From an uncultured Christensenellaceae bacterium (GTDB lineage Bacteria; Bacillota; Clostridia; Christensenellales; UBA3700): 64,000 bases of DNA. This document shows positions 25,975 to 36,370 of this stretch, one piece after another (positions within the stretch are counted from its first letter, which is position 1; each line of letters opens with the position of its first letter). The stretch spans positions 21,885-85,884 of the forward strand of contig CALWHF010000008.1 in assembly GCA_944380305.1 (NCBI GenBank), in the 5' to 3' direction. The notes under the pieces are model-generated. The model had not been told where the DNA came from. It made no database searches and was given only the letters and a program-made list of their open reading frames with translations. The translations under genes and the position numbers were made by a program.

Positions 25975-27666
25975 TCATGAACGCGGCAAAAACACGGTGA
26001 CGGTCGTTCCCTTTCCTTCGGTGCTCCGAATATCCAGAGTCCCTCCGTACAACGCGACGACGTGCTTGACTATGGAAAGCCCCAGTCCCGTGCCGCCGGT
26101 CTGTTTCGACCTGCTCTTGTCCACCCGGTAAAATCTTTCGCAAACGAAAGGCAGATGCTCCTCGGCAATGCCTATACCGCCGTCCTCGACTTTTACCGTC
26201 GCTCCTTCGTCTGAATTCAGCAGCGTTATTTTCACGAATCCGTCCTGTCTGTTGTAATGGACGGCATTGCCTATGACGTTGTTGAAACACTCGTAGAAAT
26301 TGTGCTCGTCCCCCGTCGCTACGGCGTCCCCGACCGTTTCGACCGAAAGTCTTTTTGCCGTTATTTCGTCCTTGTACGCCGCAAGCGCGTCTTCGACGAC
26401 CGCGCCCAGCCGCACCTCTTCGCGCCTGTTCTCTATTCTTCCCGACTCGAGCTTGCTGATATACAGCATATCCATCACGATATTGTGCAGTCTGACGCTT
26501 TCGGTGTGAATGCGCTTGATATATTTATAGTCGGGCGAATTTTCGTCGGTACGCGACAACAACACTTCGCTTAGTCCCTGCACCGACGTCAACGGCGTCT
26601 TGAGCTCGTGCGACGCGTTTGCGAAAAACACGCTTTTTTGTCTCGCGAGTTCTTTTTCTTTCGTAACGTCGCTGATGAGTATGACTCCGAGTCCGTCGCC
26701 GTCGGACTCGAGCGTGAACACGTTGAAAACCACGTCTCTGTCCCCGCATTCGTACGCAAACGTGACTCTGTCGCTGCCTGCGAGCACGCTTCGGATCTTT
26801 TCGAGCAACGCCTCGTCGTCGATCATATTGATGAGTTTCGCGCCTGAAGGAGCTCTGTTCGTAATCTCTTCGGCGACGTTGTTGCGCAGCACGACGGTCT
26901 CTTTTCCGTCCACCACGATAAGCCCTTGCGTCATGTTGTATACCACGCTGTCGAGTTTGGCTTTTTCGCGACTGAGAGTGCGGTAATTTTCTTTCAGCGA
27001 CTCGGCAAGTTCGTTCAGCTCGCTGATTATCGAAAAATCGAGCGCGTCGGAAGTCTCGCACCTTTTCAGCTTGTAATCTCCGCTGTTCGCGCTGCGGAGC
27101 GCGTCTCTGAGCTCGGTCAGCCTGCCCTCGACCTTTGAAGAGAGATTCTTCGCCAGGACGTACGACAACGCAAATGCGGCAACGAGCGCGATCGCCAGCC
27201 ATAACAGAGCCATTCCTCCGAACGACCATATATCGCTCGCGCTTTCGGCGACCCTGAGCACCATCACGCCGTCTGAAGTATCCACCGCGAGCGCGTAATA
27301 GTACATATATCTGTTCAGCGTATCCGAATATCTCCTGACCACCTTGGAACTTCCTGCGAGCGCGGCGGAGATCTCCTCTCTACCCGAGTGGTCGTCCATG
27401 TTCTCGCTGTCTCCCTTAGAGCTGTCGAAAACGACTTTGCCGTTATCGTCCGTTATCGTGACTCTCGCGCTGCCGAAATCCTCTACCGCCGCAAGCGCAT
27501 CGACGTCGTAGGCGATCAGATCGGCAAACGTTTCTGCGTCCTCCACGATCGCGTTTTCTATCCTGCGCTCCTGAACGGCGTAGTACGTCGCTATACCCGA
27601 GACGAATATGAGCAACGCGGTGATCAGAGAGATCGCGTAACTTTGCAATACTATCTTCTTTTTCAT
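25975..27666 (-). CDS. phoR: Phosphate-type sensor histidine kinase PhoR
   Basis: A 563-residue membrane histidine kinase. One helix at about 8-28, an extracytoplasmic domain to about 148, and a second helix at 150-171 are followed by a linker, a PAS-like domain (about 240-335), HisKA with the phospho-acceptor His353 in NASHELKTPLT, and an HATPase domain with NVIGNAVHYN and GTGLGLSIVKHVV. The ATG at 27666 overlaps the phoP stop by 4 bases. Together with PhoU and the Pst transporter encoded upstream, it should sense phosphate through transporter activity. Upstream open codons are inside phoP and were rejected. Confidence 0.93.
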   Translation of the reverse strand: MKKKIVLQSYAISLITALLIFVSGIATYYAVQERRIENAIVEDAETFADLIAYDVDALAAVEDFGSARVTITDDNGKVVFDSSKGDSENMDDHSGREEISAALAGSSKVVRRYSDTLNRYMYYYALAVDTSDGVMVLRVAESASDIWSFGGMALLWLAIALVAAFALSYVLAKNLSSKVEGRLTELRDALRSANSGDYKLKRCETSDALDFSIISELNELAESLKENYRTLSREKAKLDSVVYNMTQGLIVVDGKETVVLRNNVAEEITNRAPSGAKLINMIDDEALLEKIRSVLAGSDRVTFAYECGDRDVVFNVFTLESDGDGLGVILISDVTKEKELARQKSVFFANASHELKTPLTSVQGLSEVLLSRTDENSPDYKYIKRIHTESVRLHNIVMDMLYISKLESGRIENRREEVRLGAVVEDALAAYKDEITAKRLSVETVGDAVATGDEHNFYECFNNVIGNAVHYNRQDGFVKITLLNSDEGATVKVEDGGIGIAEEHLPFVCERFYRVDKSRSKQTGGTGLGLSIVKHVVALYGGTLDIRSTEGKGTTVTVFLPRS

Positions 27667-28325
27667 TGTTCTATCCTGTAACCGACCCCTCTGACGGTGC
27701 GTATCACGTTGGGTGCGCCCGCCTTGGACAATTTGAGTCTTATTTCGGCGACGTGCATATCGAGAGCTCTGGTCTCTCCCATGAAATTCTCGCCCCATAC
27801 CTCTCCGAACAATTCCTCTCTCGGTACCGTCCTTCCGCTTGCAGACAAAAGGTATTCCATAAGTCTGAATTCCTTTAGCGTGAGCCTGAGATCCTCGTTC
27901 TTGTAAAGTATCCTGTAATTGTTCCTGTCTATCTCGAAATCACCCTCTACGCGCACGAAAAGCTTGGCGCGCCTGAGCCCCGCTTTTACTCTCGCAAGCA
28001 ATTCCATGACCGAAAAAGGCTTTGCCATATAGTCGTCTGCGCCCTTGTTGAGCCCCTTGACGAAACTCATCTCGTCGGTTTTAGCTGATACGACTATAAC
28101 GGGTATCCGCTCGTCTCTCGCGCGTATGTCCGTGATTATGCGGTAGCCGTCCATATCTGGCAACATTATGTCCACGATGACGAGAGAGGGCTTGCGAGAA
28201 TTGAAAGCCTCGAAAAAGTCCTTGCCGTTGCCGAAAATGCGCGCTTCGTAAAGCCCGTCGAACGCGCTCTCGTAGACGTCCTGTACGCCTTCGTCGTCTT
28301 CTACAATGTAAATCAGTTCGTTCAT
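27663..28325 (-). CDS. phoP: Response regulator PhoP/PhoB (OmpR family)
   Basis: A 220-residue two-domain regulator. The receiver has acidic residues at 10-11, phospho-acceptor Asp52 in IVDIMLPDMDGY and the conserved Lys in AKPFS. The C-terminal winged helix ends with IRTVRGVGYRIE. It overlaps phoU and phoR by 4 bases on each side, so the three form a tightly coupled unit. The expected target is the three-repeat Pho box ahead of pstS (32670-32697). The exact name (PhoP or PhoB) rests on the pst-phoU context. Confidence 0.92.
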   Translation of the reverse strand: MNELIYIVEDDEGVQDVYESAFDGLYEARIFGNGKDFFEAFNSRKPSLVIVDIMLPDMDGYRIITDIRARDERIPVIVVSAKTDEMSFVKGLNKGADDYMAKPFSVMELLARVKAGLRRAKLFVRVEGDFEIDRNNYRILYKNEDLRLTLKEFRLMEYLLSASGRTVPREELFGEVWGENFMGETRALDMHVAEIRLKLSKAGAPNVIRTVRGVGYRIEQ

Positions 28326-28963
28326 TGGTATTTGCCGTGTATCCCCGTATTCCCGAATTCCGTCCACTCGCAGATATTGACGGCGTGGTCTCCTATGCGC
28401 TCGTAATATTTGGCTATCATGAGCAGTTCCGCCGCCTTGCCCGCGCATGAAGGATCGAGTTTTATTTCTTCCGTTATCTCCCGACACGCCTCGTCGAAAA
28501 GCCCGTCCATTTCGTCGTCGAGTCTCTGTGTCTTTTCCGCCAGTTCCGCGTCCGCGTTAAGAAGCGAGTTTACCGCGTTCCTGACCATCTTCAGCGCGAG
28601 GTCGCCCATGCGGAGTATGCTGTTTTCGGTCACCGCGCCGCCGAAAGTCCTCGTGATGCCCGCGATGTCTGCCGCCTGATCGCCTATTCTTTCGACGTCC
28701 GTTATCGCTTTGAGTATGCACGAAACTTCTCTGAAATCTCTCGCAAACGGTCTGTTTCTCAGAAGAAGCCGCATACAGCCGTTTTCTATGTCGGTTTCGG
28801 CTTCGTCTACAAACCTGTCCCTGTTCACCACGTCCACCGCAGCGACTTTGTCGGGCTTTTTCAGAAGTTCCGTCGCCGCAGCGAGCATGCCTTCCGCCGT
28901 TCTGCACATCTTTGCAAAATCGGCTTTGAGTTCGTTTAGTCTGTTTTCAAGTCCGTTTTCCAT
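28322..28963 (-). CDS. phoU: Phosphate transport regulator PhoU
   Basis: A 213-residue PhoU made of two similar three-helix bundles that links the Pst transporter to the PhoR kinase and keeps the regulon off when phosphate is plentiful. Signature metal-binding helices appear as RIGDQAADIAG in the first half and ERIGDHAVNICEW in the second. An internal promoter (28978-29006) lies directly upstream, so phoU-phoP-phoR may also be expressed independently of pst. Confidence 0.94.
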   Translation of the reverse strand: MENGLENRLNELKADFAKMCRTAEGMLAAATELLKKPDKVAAVDVVNRDRFVDEAETDIENGCMRLLLRNRPFARDFREVSCILKAITDVERIGDQAADIAGITRTFGGAVTENSILRMGDLALKMVRNAVNSLLNADAELAEKTQRLDDEMDGLFDEACREITEEIKLDPSCAGKAAELLMIAKYYERIGDHAVNICEWTEFGNTGIHGKYQ

Positions 28964-28977
28964 ATCTTCTCCGTTTT

Positions 28978-29006
28978 ATTATATCATTTTCGCCCCTGTC
29001 GGGCAA
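28978..29006 (-). promoter_or_regulatory. Possible internal promoter for phoU-phoP-phoR
   Basis: TTGCCC (29006-29001), spacer 17, TATAAT (28983-28978) on the minus strand between pstB and phoU. The predicted start gives a very short leader of about 8 bases before the phoU ATG. Confidence 0.55.
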
Positions 29007-29019
29007 CTTTCCTTGAGCA

Positions 29020-29811
29020 TCAACCGAATCTTCCCGTGATATAACGCTCCGTTTGTTCCTTTGCGGGAGCGGAAAAAATCTTCTCGGTAGAGTCGTATTC
29101 TATCAGCTCTCCCAGCAGGAAAAACCCCGTTTTGTCGGATATTCGCGCCGCCTGCTGCATGTTGTGAGTTACCATTATCACGGTCACTTTATCCTTAAGC
29201 TCGACGCAAAGCTCCTCTATCTTGCCTGTCGATATAGGGTCGAGCGCGCTGGTCGGCTCATCCATCAGCAATATCTGCGGCTCGACCGACAATGCGCGGG
29301 CTATGCAGAGCCTCTGTTGCTGTCCGCCCGAAAGCGCGAGCGCGGATTTGTCGAGTCTGTCTTTGAGTTCGTCCCACATCGCGGCGTTTTTCAGCGACCT
29401 TTCCACGATCTCGTTGAGATCCGTCTTGTTCCTTATCCCGTAAAGTTTCGGACCGTAAGTTATATTGTCGTAAACGCTCATAGGGAACGGATTCGGTTTC
29501 TGAAACACCATTCCGACGTTCTTTCTCAACGCCTGCAAAGTCGTGCCAGGCGCGTATATATCCTTGCCGCCTATCTCGATCCTGCCTTCGATCCTGCATC
29601 CTTCGACGAGATCGTTCATCCTGTCGATACATTTGAGAAGAGTGGATTTTCCGCACCCCGAAGGTCCGATGAACGCCGTTATCTCTCCCTTCGCGACATC
29701 CATGTTTATATCTTTGAGTGCCTGAAAATTGCCGTAATACAGATCGAGATCGCGTATCCTGACTGCAACGTCACCCAGTTCGAATTTTTCTATGCCGTTG
29801 TCCTTTCTCAT
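29020..29811 (-). CDS. pstB: Phosphate ABC transporter ATP-binding protein PstB
   Basis: A 263-residue ABC ATPase. Walker [10 protein letters not shown] (49-57), a Q-loop region with [16 protein letters not shown] that is characteristic of PstB, signature [10 protein letters not shown], Walker [13 protein letters not shown] and the switch His in VTHNM are all present. It energises phosphate uptake through the fused PstC-PstA permease encoded immediately upstream, with which it overlaps by 4 bases. Confidence 0.97.
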   Translation of the reverse strand: MRKDNGIEKFELGDVAVRIRDLDLYYGNFQALKDINMDVAKGEITAFIGPSGCGKSTLLKCIDRMNDLVEGCRIEGRIEIGGKDIYAPGTTLQALRKNVGMVFQKPNPFPMSVYDNITYGPKLYGIRNKTDLNEIVERSLKNAAMWDELKDRLDKSALALSGGQQQRLCIARALSVEPQILLMDEPTSALDPISTGKIEELCVELKDKVTVIMVTHNMQQAARISDKTGFFLLGELIEYDSTEKIFSAPAKEQTERYITGRFG

Positions 29812-31784
29812 GCTTTTTTCTCCTTTTTGCTCCCTATCGCGAAAACGAGCGCGTTGATAACTACGACCAGCACTATAAGCACCAGTGCCGTCGCGTATGC
29901 CTCGTTCATATAAAGTCCCTCGCTCGCGAACATGTACATCATCACCGCAAAACTGCTGCCGGGAGACGTGATGCCCTTAGGCATATTCTTGACTGATCCC
30001 GCTGTCAGGAGCAAGGCGGCGGATTCGCTGACTATCCTTCCTATGCTCAGCACCGTCGCGGTCAGTATCCCCTTGAGCGCGCACGGCAGGACTATCCTGC
30101 CTATCGTGTGTATCTTGCCCGCGCCGAGCGCGTAACTCGCCTCTCGGTAAGATGCGGGGACGTTGAGCAGGCTCTCCTCGACCGCCCTGACCACGGTCGG
30201 AAGTATCATCACCGAAAGGGTCAGACCGCCCGAAAGCAGACTGTATCCCAGCCCCAGCGCGTCGTTGAACACTATCACGCCGAACAGACCGAAAACTATA
30301 CTGGGGATCCCCGAAAGCGTATCGGTAAACAGCCTTATGACAGAAACGAGCCTGCTCCCGCTTTTAGCGTACTCCACGAGATATATCGCGGCGCAGATCC
30401 CCACGGGTAGCGATATTGCGAGCGCGATGCCTATAAGTGCGCCCGTGCTGACGAATGCGGGTGCGAGAGAGTTCTTGCCCGCTCCCGACTCCCCGAACAG
30501 AAAATCTGCGAATCCAATCTGCGTAAAAGCGGATACTCCTTTGACCACGATGAATCCTATCAGATAGAATATCGACGCGATCATCAACAGACTTCCCGCT
30601 ATGCAGAGATATTTCAGAAAAGCGAAATATCCCGTCTTCGAAACGTACTTTGTTCCCGTATCTTCTCTTTCGCCGCTTATTTTCTTCCGCGCGGAAGACA
30701 GCGCGAGCGACGCTCGGGATACGGCGCAATTCAGTTTCTTCCTTGCTTTTCCCGCAATATTTCCGCATGCGTCCGCCGCCTTGTCGTACACAACGGCAAA
30801 CGGATAAGCCGCGCATTTTGCCGCGTAACTTACCGTTCCGACAAAGCCTGCGGCTCTCTCGGGTTTTGCCGCGCGGAAACGGAATCCCGTTCCGTCTGCC
30901 CTTTTACCCGAATTCTTGACCGCGTAAAGCGCGCCGTTGAGCACCAGAATGAATATCAGCAGTACGAACCCCGTGGCGACCAGCGCGCTCCTGTGCACGC
31001 CCGACGCATACGACATGTCCATAACGATGTTGCCCGTAAGCGTCATGAATCCCTCGAAAAGCCCCTTGGGAAACTGCACCGTATTGCCTGCGACCATGAT
31101 GACAGCCATCGTCTCGCCGACCGCTCTGCCTATACCCAGTCCCAAAGCCGTCAGTATCCCCGACTTTGCGGACGGTACGGCGATCCTGAACACACTCTGC
31201 TCCTTTGTCATTCCGAGCGCGAGCGACCCCTCGAAATACGCGTCGGGCACAGCGAGAAGCGCGTCTTTGGCAAGACTCGCCACGGTGGGAAGTATCATTA
31301 TGCCCAGCACCAGCGAGACCGCGAGAATGCCCGTACCGTTGCCGTTCGGGCTTATCCCTGCAAGCGCGGGCACGATCTGTTTCAGGCCGAAATAGCCGTA
31401 TATCACGCTGGGTATGCCCGCAAGTATGCTGACAAGTCCGACCATCGCGCCCTTTAGTTTCTTCGGGCAGAAATACACGATGAATACCGCGACCGCCACC
31501 CCCAGAGAGCCGCCGATCAGCAACGCTCCGCCAGTAGCGACGGTCGAGCCGACGATCATGGGCAGTATCCCGAATTTCTCCGACGCGGGTCCGTCGTATC
31601 CCGGTGCCCACGTCGTTCCGAACAGAAAATTACCCACTCCCGTCTCTCTGAACGCGGGTATGCCCGCATACAGCAGATAACATATTATCGCGGTGACGGA
31701 CAATACGGCAAAACACGCCGCCAGGGCGAAAACCGCCTTGGCAACGTATTCTTTTATGCTTGATTTACTCAACCCGACTTTCAT
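29808..31784 (-). CDS. pstCA: Fused phosphate ABC transporter permease PstC-PstA
   Basis: A 658-residue protein that joins the two usual permease subunits in one chain. Residues 1-295 are PstC-like, with [32 protein letters not shown] and an EAA-type loop ending [11 protein letters not shown]. Residues about 300-395 are a basic, soluble linker. Residues about 396-658 are PstA-like, with [14 protein letters not shown] and [16 protein letters not shown]. Each half would span the membrane about six times. The frame is uninterrupted, and pstS and pstB flank it with no separate pstA, so the fusion appears real. Confidence 0.93.
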   Translation of the reverse strand: MKVGLSKSSIKEYVAKAVFALAACFAVLSVTAIICYLLYAGIPAFRETGVGNFLFGTTWAPGYDGPASEKFGILPMIVGSTVATGGALLIGGSLGVAVAVFIVYFCPKKLKGAMVGLVSILAGIPSVIYGYFGLKQIVPALAGISPNGNGTGILAVSLVLGIMILPTVASLAKDALLAVPDAYFEGSLALGMTKEQSVFRIAVPSAKSGILTALGLGIGRAVGETMAVIMVAGNTVQFPKGLFEGFMTLTGNIVMDMSYASGVHRSALVATGFVLLIFILVLNGALYAVKNSGKRADGTGFRFRAAKPERAAGFVGTVSYAAKCAAYPFAVVYDKAADACGNIAGKARKKLNCAVSRASLALSSARKKISGEREDTGTKYVSKTGYFAFLKYLCIAGSLLMIASIFYLIGFIVVKGVSAFTQIGFADFLFGESGAGKNSLAPAFVSTGALIGIALAISLPVGICAAIYLVEYAKSGSRLVSVIRLFTDTLSGIPSIVFGLFGVIVFNDALGLGYSLLSGGLTLSVMILPTVVRAVEESLLNVPASYREASYALGAGKIHTIGRIVLPCALKGILTATVLSIGRIVSESAALLLTAGSVKNMPKGITSPGSSFAVMMYMFASEGLYMNEAYATALVLIVLVVVINALVFAIGSKKEKKA

Positions 31785-31785
31785 A

Positions 31786-32601
31786 TCAGACTATGCAACC
31801 GAATTCTCTGATTATCTCTTTGCCTTCTTCACTCTGTATGAACTCGAGGAACCTCTGTGCCGCGTCGCTGAGCGTCGCGCCTTTCTTAACTGCGAGTACG
31901 AAAGGTCTCTGAAGTTTGTAGGTGCCTGCCTTGATGTTCTCTACGGTAGCCGCCACACCGTCGAGCGAGACCGCCTTGACTCTGTCGTTCAGCGAACCCA
32001 GCGATATGTAACCCATGACGTTCTTTGCTCCCGCTACTCTCTCGATGACGCTGCCCGTCTGGTCCTGGGTCTCGCCTTTGAGTTCCTTGAGCTCTTTGAG
32101 ACTGTTGCCCTGCTCGTTCTTGATAAGCTCGTTGAAACCGTCTCTCGTACCGCTGCCGTTACTGCGGTTGACGGGGGTGTTTACGCTGCCGATCGCGGTG
32201 CCGTTTGCGTAAAGATCGTAAACCTCTGCGCTCGTCACGTCGGTCAGTTCGCAATCCTTATTGACGATTATCGCTATTCCGTCCTTGCATATCTCGATCG
32301 ACTCGAGCGTCTCCAGTTCTTCGCTCTTGAGTGTTCTCGACGACATGCCTATCTCGCACGCGCCTTTCTGAGCGTCGGCTATGCCCTGCGAAGATCCCGA
32401 ACCGGTGATCTGCACGGTCACATCCGCATTCTTGGCTTCGAACGCCTCTGCGAGTTTTTCCATGAGCGGCGTGACCGACGTCGATCCCGTCACTATTATT
32501 TCGTTGCCGCTACTTCCTGTACAACCCGCGAATACCGACGCGCAAAGCGCGAGAACGATCACGCATATCGTTGCCGCGGATAAAATTCTTTTTGTCTTCA
32601 T
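31786..32601 (-). CDS. pstS: Phosphate-binding lipoprotein PstS
   Basis: A 271-residue extracellular solute-binding lipoprotein that captures phosphate for the Pst transporter. The signal peptide ends in lipobox FAGC (about residue 27). The mature part shows the family's phosphate-binding segments: GSTSVTPLMEKLAEAF, ITGSGSSQGI, GMSSRTLK and RSNGSGTRDGF. AAAGGAGG precedes the ATG. It is first in the pst operon and is preceded by a Pho box and promoter. Confidence 0.96.
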   Translation of the reverse strand: MKTKRILSAATICVIVLALCASVFAGCTGSSGNEIIVTGSTSVTPLMEKLAEAFEAKNADVTVQITGSGSSQGIADAQKGACEIGMSSRTLKSEELETLESIEICKDGIAIIVNKDCELTDVTSAEVYDLYANGTAIGSVNTPVNRSNGSGTRDGFNELIKNEQGNSLKELKELKGETQDQTGSVIERVAGAKNVMGYISLGSLNDRVKAVSLDGVAATVENIKAGTYKLQRPFVLAVKKGATLSDAAQRFLEFIQSEEGKEIIREFGCIV

Positions 32602-32631
32602 TTTTTCTGCCTCCTTTTTGCTTTCAACCGC

Positions 32632-32660
32632 ATTTTAGCAGATCGTGCGGCGCAAAACTA
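32632..32660 (-). promoter_or_regulatory. Putative -10/-35 of pstS
   Basis: TAAAAT (32637-32632) on the minus strand with a poor -35 (TAGTTT, 32660-32655, spacer 17). A weak -35 just downstream of the Pho box fits a promoter that needs activation. Confidence 0.5.
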
Positions 32661-32669
32661 TCTTCATAA

Positions 32670-32697
32670 AGTCAGCAGTCTGTAAGTTTTTTGTAAG
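32670..32697 (-). promoter_or_regulatory. Pho box upstream of pstS
   Basis: Three direct repeats with an exact 11-base period on the minus strand: CTTACA (32697-32692), CTTACA (32686-32681) and CTGACT (32675-32670), each separated by 5 bases. Hexamers spaced by 5 bases are how PhoP/PhoB dimers bind. The regulator is encoded in the same operon. Confidence 0.75.
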
Positions 32698-32700
32698 CTT

Positions 32701-32729
32701 AAAAAAAGAAGCCCCCTGAAGAGGACTTC
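32701..32729 (-). terminator. Rho-independent terminator after the ZIP transporter gene
   Basis: GAAGTCCTC pairs with GGGGGCTTC (two G-U pairs) around TTCA, followed on the minus strand by seven T. It insulates pstS from upstream transcription. Confidence 0.87.
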
Positions 32730-32753
32730 CTTGTCTTTTATTGAGATCTTCGG

Positions 32754-33551
32754 TCAACCCAGCACTACATCGAGTATCATCATCACGACAAAACCTATCA
32801 TGACGCCCCATGTGCCCAGGTGCGGATGCTCCTCGAGCTTTGCGTCGGGGATAAGGTCTTCTGCCACGACGAATATCATCGCGCCGCCGGCAAACGCGAG
32901 CAGCCACGGCTGAAGTACGCTGACGTACGCTGCAAGATAGAAACCGATGACCGCGAATATCGGCTCTACTATTCCGCTGAACGAGCCCAGCAGGAACGCC
33001 TTGTGCTTGCTGCCCGTCAGATTCTTCATGGGGAGAGCCACCGACGCGCCCTCGGGGAAATTCTGAAGTCCGAGACCTATCGCGAGCCCGAGCGCGGAAA
33101 GATATGCCGAGTGTTCGCCGAGAGACGCCGCTGCGCCGAACGCCACGCCCGCCGCGATGCCCTCCGGGATGTTATGTATCGTCACCGCGAGAAAAAGTTT
33201 CGTCGTCTTCTGAAAATTACTGCGGTGTCCTTCTTCCTTATCCGTACCGAAATGGAAATGCGGTATAACTTTGTCCAAGAATACAAGAAACAGTCCGCCT
33301 ACGATAAACCCTACCGCCGCGGGCAGAATGGACAGATATTTGTTGTCGAATATCTCTGCCGCGCCTTCTATCGACGGCAAAAGCAACGACCATATCGTCG
33401 CCGCTATCATGACGCCTGCCGCGAACCCCAAAAACAGAGTGTTGAGCTTTGACGATATTTCTCCTTTGAAGAGATAGACCGTCGCCGCGCCCGCGCAGGT
33501 AAACAAAAATATCAATGTGAATCCGAGAGCTACAAGCCCCGAGTTGCTCAT
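32754..33551 (-). CDS. ZIP family divalent metal transporter
   Basis: A 265-residue integral membrane protein with eight likely helices. The fourth and fifth helices carry the ZIP metal-binding motifs HNIPEGIAAG and NFPEGASVALP. A His-containing loop (HFHFGTDKEEGH) lies between helices three and four. It probably imports zinc or another divalent cation, and is close to the GufA/ZupT-type ZIPs. GAGGTG precedes the ATG. It is a single-gene unit between the pst operon and clpC. Confidence 0.92.
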   Translation of the reverse strand: MSNSGLVALGFTLIFLFTCAGAATVYLFKGEISSKLNTLFLGFAAGVMIAATIWSLLLPSIEGAAEIFDNKYLSILPAAVGFIVGGLFLVFLDKVIPHFHFGTDKEEGHRSNFQKTTKLFLAVTIHNIPEGIAAGVAFGAAASLGEHSAYLSALGLAIGLGLQNFPEGASVALPMKNLTGSKHKAFLLGSFSGIVEPIFAVIGFYLAAYVSVLQPWLLAFAGGAMIFVVAEDLIPDAKLEEHPHLGTWGVMIGFVVMMILDVVLG

Positions 33552-33794
33552 TTTTACACCTCACTGCTCTTTATCGTATTTATTATACTACCCGTTGAGA
33601 AAATCCGTATAATATTTTTGCGCGTTTGAACGAAAAGTTTGTAAATTTTTAATAAAACCGCGTCTTCTCTGACCTCTATTTTCCTCAATCGGACGAATCT
33701 GTGCGGATTTTCGGTCTCGCTCCTTAGCGATAACGCGACATAACGCGTCTTTTCCCGCAACGCGCGACATTCGTCAGCCTTGCGCAACTATAAA
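33552..33794. other. Intergenic region between clpC terminator and ZIP gene
   Basis: About 240 bases, AT-rich in the half next to the ZIP gene. It holds the ZIP Shine-Dalgarno site and TATAAT/TATTAT-like boxes near 33590-33615 without a good -35. An open frame of 77 codons here has no ribosome site and no recognisable features, and I do not call it. Confidence 0.4.
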
Positions 33795-33820
33795 GCAAAA
33801 GCGGCGGATCTCTCCGCCGC
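33795..33820 (-). terminator. Rho-independent terminator after clpC
   Basis: GCGGCGGA (33801-33808) pairs with TCCGCCGC (33813-33820), loop of 4, followed on the minus strand by TTTTGCTTT. It ends the ctsR operon. Confidence 0.85.
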
Positions 33821-33842
33821 CGCATATCGGATTTTCAGATGG

Positions 33843-36356
33843 TCACTCGCTCTTCGCGCCGTCGCCGCCTTCGGTCTTGCCGCCCTTGTCTTCGCCTTCC
33901 GCCTTGACTTCGGGAGTCTCGACCACGCCTTCTTTTACAGGAGTAAACGTCAGTTTTTCCCCGTCGTAATCCACGCTGACGGTATCGCCTTCGTTGACTT
34001 CCTTGGTCAGGATCTTCTCGCTCAGCTCGTCCTCGATCATCTTCTGGATAGCCCTTCTCAGAGGTCTCGCGCCGTATTCGACGTTGCTGCCCTCTTTAAC
34101 GATATGCTCTTTCGCCTTATCCGTGACTTCTATGGTTATACCCGTCTGTTTCAGGCGTACGCTCAGTTGTCCTATCAGCATGTCCACTATCTTGCCCATA
34201 TCGTCTTCGTTGAGCGAACGGAAGATTATCGTATCGTCTATACGGTTGAGGAATTCGGGACGGAATTTCTTCCTCAGAGCCTCCATCTGTCTTTCCTTCA
34301 TATCCTCGTACTTTCTCTCCTCGTCCTTGCCGCCGAAACCGAGCCTCGACGCCTTGATCTCGCCCGCGCCTACGTTGGACGTCATGATGACGATCGTATT
34401 CTTGAAGTTGACCGTCCTGCCGTGAGAGTCGGTCAGTCTGCCGTCGTCGAGAATCTGGAGCAGTATGTTGAATACGTCGGGGTGCGCCTTTTCGATCTCG
34501 TCGAAGAGCACTACCGAGTACGGCTTTCTCCTGACTTTCTCGGTCAGCTGCCCGCCTTCGTCATAACCGACGTAACCGGGTGCGGAGCCTATCAGCTTGG
34601 AGACGTTCTCCTTCTCCATGTATTCGGACATATCTATGCGTACGAGCATGTTCTCGTCACCGAACATCGCCTCTGCGAGTGCCTTGCAAAGCTCTGTCTT
34701 GCCGACGCCCGTAGGTCCGAGGAAGATGAACGAGCCGGTAGGTCTCTTGGGGTCTTTAATGCCCGCTCTCGCACGCCTTACCGCCCTTGCAACCGCGCTT
34801 ATCGCCTCTTCCTGTCCTATGACCCTCTTTCTCAGGATGTCTTCCATCTTGAGCAGCCTGTCCGCCTCGCTCTCGGTCAGCTTGACGACGGGGATCGAAG
34901 TCCAGCTCGCAACGACGTTAGCGATGTCGTCGGGAGTCACGGTCAGATCTTCTTTGCCGCGGTTTTTCATCCACTCCTCCTTAGCCTTGACTATGTCGGA
35001 ATGCACCTTTTTCTTCTCTTTCTGAATCTTCGCCGCGCCTTCGTAATCCTCTCTCGACGCGCAAGCCTTTTCGTCTATCGCGAGTTTCGCCTCTTTTTCC
35101 TCGAGTTCTCTGACCTCTTTGGGCAGAGTGAACGAACCCGTCTTCTTCTTGGACGACGCCTCGTCGATAAGGTCGATCGCCTTGTCGGGCAGGAATCTGT
35201 CGCTGATGTATCTGTCCGACATCTCCGCCGCCGCTTCGAGAGCTTCGTCGGTTATCTTGACCCCGTGATGAGTCTCGTATTTCTCGCGTATGCCCTTGAG
35301 TATCGTCACCGTGTCCTCAACGCTCGGCGGATCGACGGTTATAGGCTGGAATCTTCTCTCGAGCGCGCTGTCCTTCTCTATGAACTTGCGGTACTCTTCG
35401 ATAGTCGTCGCGCCTATCGTCTGCATTTCGCCTCTCGCGAGCATAGGCTTCAGGATATTCGCAGCGTCCATCGCGCCGTCCTTTGTGTCGCCCGCGCCGA
35501 CTATCATGTGTATCTCGTCGATAAACACTATGATATTGCCACTTGCCTTGATCTCGTTGATCACGCTCTTGAGCTTCTCCTCGAACTCGCCGCGGTATTT
35601 GCTGCCTGCAACGAGGCTGGTGATGTCGAGTGCGTAAACTATCTTGTTTTTCAGCGTTTCGGGCACTTCGCCTTTGACTATCGCCTGCGCCAGCCCTTCG
35701 ACTATCGCGCTCTTACCTACGCCCGGCTCGCCTATCAGTACGGGGTTGTTCTTGGTACGTCTCGAAAGGATCTGGATTATCCTCTCGATCTCCTTGCTCC
35801 TGCCTATGATCGGGTCGAGTTTGCCTTCGGTCGCTTTCTGCGTCAGATCGCTGCCGTATTTGGCAAGGTTTTCGGATATTCTGCCTTCGCCGCCGCTCTT
35901 GCCGAACGACGCGTCTTCACCGCCGCCGTAGTAGCCGCCCTGCGACTGAGAGAACAGCGAGTTTGCCGCGCTCCTCTGAATCGCCGCCGCGTCTCCTACC
36001 GACGCGAGTGCCCTGACCGCGTAACTGTCGGGTTCGGTAAACAGCGCGTAAAGCAACGCGTCCGATCCGATACTCTCCTGTCCTGCGGACCCCGCGACGT
36101 ATTTCGCCTCTCTGAATATGTTTTGCACGCGGTTGCTGAGAGCAATGTCGTTTACCGTCTGTCCGTCCTCTCTAACCAGCCCTTTCAGGGTCTCTTCGGT
36201 TATTCCGTGTTTCTGCAAAACCGCCGCGGCGCGGCAGTTCTTCGCGCTCACCATGCCCATCAGCAGGTGTTCGGTGCCGAGCAGACCGCCCGATACCGAC
36301 GCGTATCTCTGCGCGTAGAGTATTACGTCTTTACATTCGTTTGAAAAATTACTCAT
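33843..36356 (-). CDS. clpC: AAA+ unfoldase ClpC
   Basis: An 837-residue class III stress ATPase that unfolds proteins for ClpP and handles arginine-phosphorylated substrates marked by McsB. It has the double Clp N-domain (1-145), Walker A1 GEPGVGKSA, a middle segment with a UvrB/C-like motif ([16 protein letters not shown]) and Walker A2 [10 protein letters not shown] Gly-rich linker after the N-domain reads [11 protein letters not shown]. It is last in ctsR-mcsA-mcsB-clpC, with 14 bases after mcsB. Confidence 0.97.
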   Translation of the reverse strand: MSNFSNECKDVILYAQRYASVSGGLLGTEHLLMGMVSAKNCRAAAVLQKHGITEETLKGLVREDGQTVNDIALSNRVQNIFREAKYVAGSAGQESIGSDALLYALFTEPDSYAVRALASVGDAAAIQRSAANSLFSQSQGGYYGGGEDASFGKSGGEGRISENLAKYGSDLTQKATEGKLDPIIGRSKEIERIIQILSRRTKNNPVLIGEPGVGKSAIVEGLAQAIVKGEVPETLKNKIVYALDITSLVAGSKYRGEFEEKLKSVINEIKASGNIIVFIDEIHMIVGAGDTKDGAMDAANILKPMLARGEMQTIGATTIEEYRKFIEKDSALERRFQPITVDPPSVEDTVTILKGIREKYETHHGVKITDEALEAAAEMSDRYISDRFLPDKAIDLIDEASSKKKTGSFTLPKEVRELEEKEAKLAIDEKACASREDYEGAAKIQKEKKKVHSDIVKAKEEWMKNRGKEDLTVTPDDIANVVASWTSIPVVKLTESEADRLLKMEDILRKRVIGQEEAISAVARAVRRARAGIKDPKRPTGSFIFLGPTGVGKTELCKALAEAMFGDENMLVRIDMSEYMEKENVSKLIGSAPGYVGYDEGGQLTEKVRRKPYSVVLFDEIEKAHPDVFNILLQILDDGRLTDSHGRTVNFKNTIVIMTSNVGAGEIKASRLGFGGKDEERKYEDMKERQMEALRKKFRPEFLNRIDDTIIFRSLNEDDMGKIVDMLIGQLSVRLKQTGITIEVTDKAKEHIVKEGSNVEYGARPLRRAIQKMIEDELSEKILTKEVNEGDTVSVDYDGEKLTFTPVKEGVVETPEVKAEGEDKGGKTEGGDGAKSE

Positions 36357-36370
36357 TGCCGTAACCTCCT

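Noticed and set aside
33554..33787. 77-codon minus-strand frame between clpC and the ZIP gene
   Set aside because: No Shine-Dalgarno site, odd composition, and it runs into the ZIP gene's own leader.
33780..36344. 854-codon plus-strand open frame opposite clpC
   Set aside because: Mirror of the clpC frame; no ribosome site and no protein-like composition.
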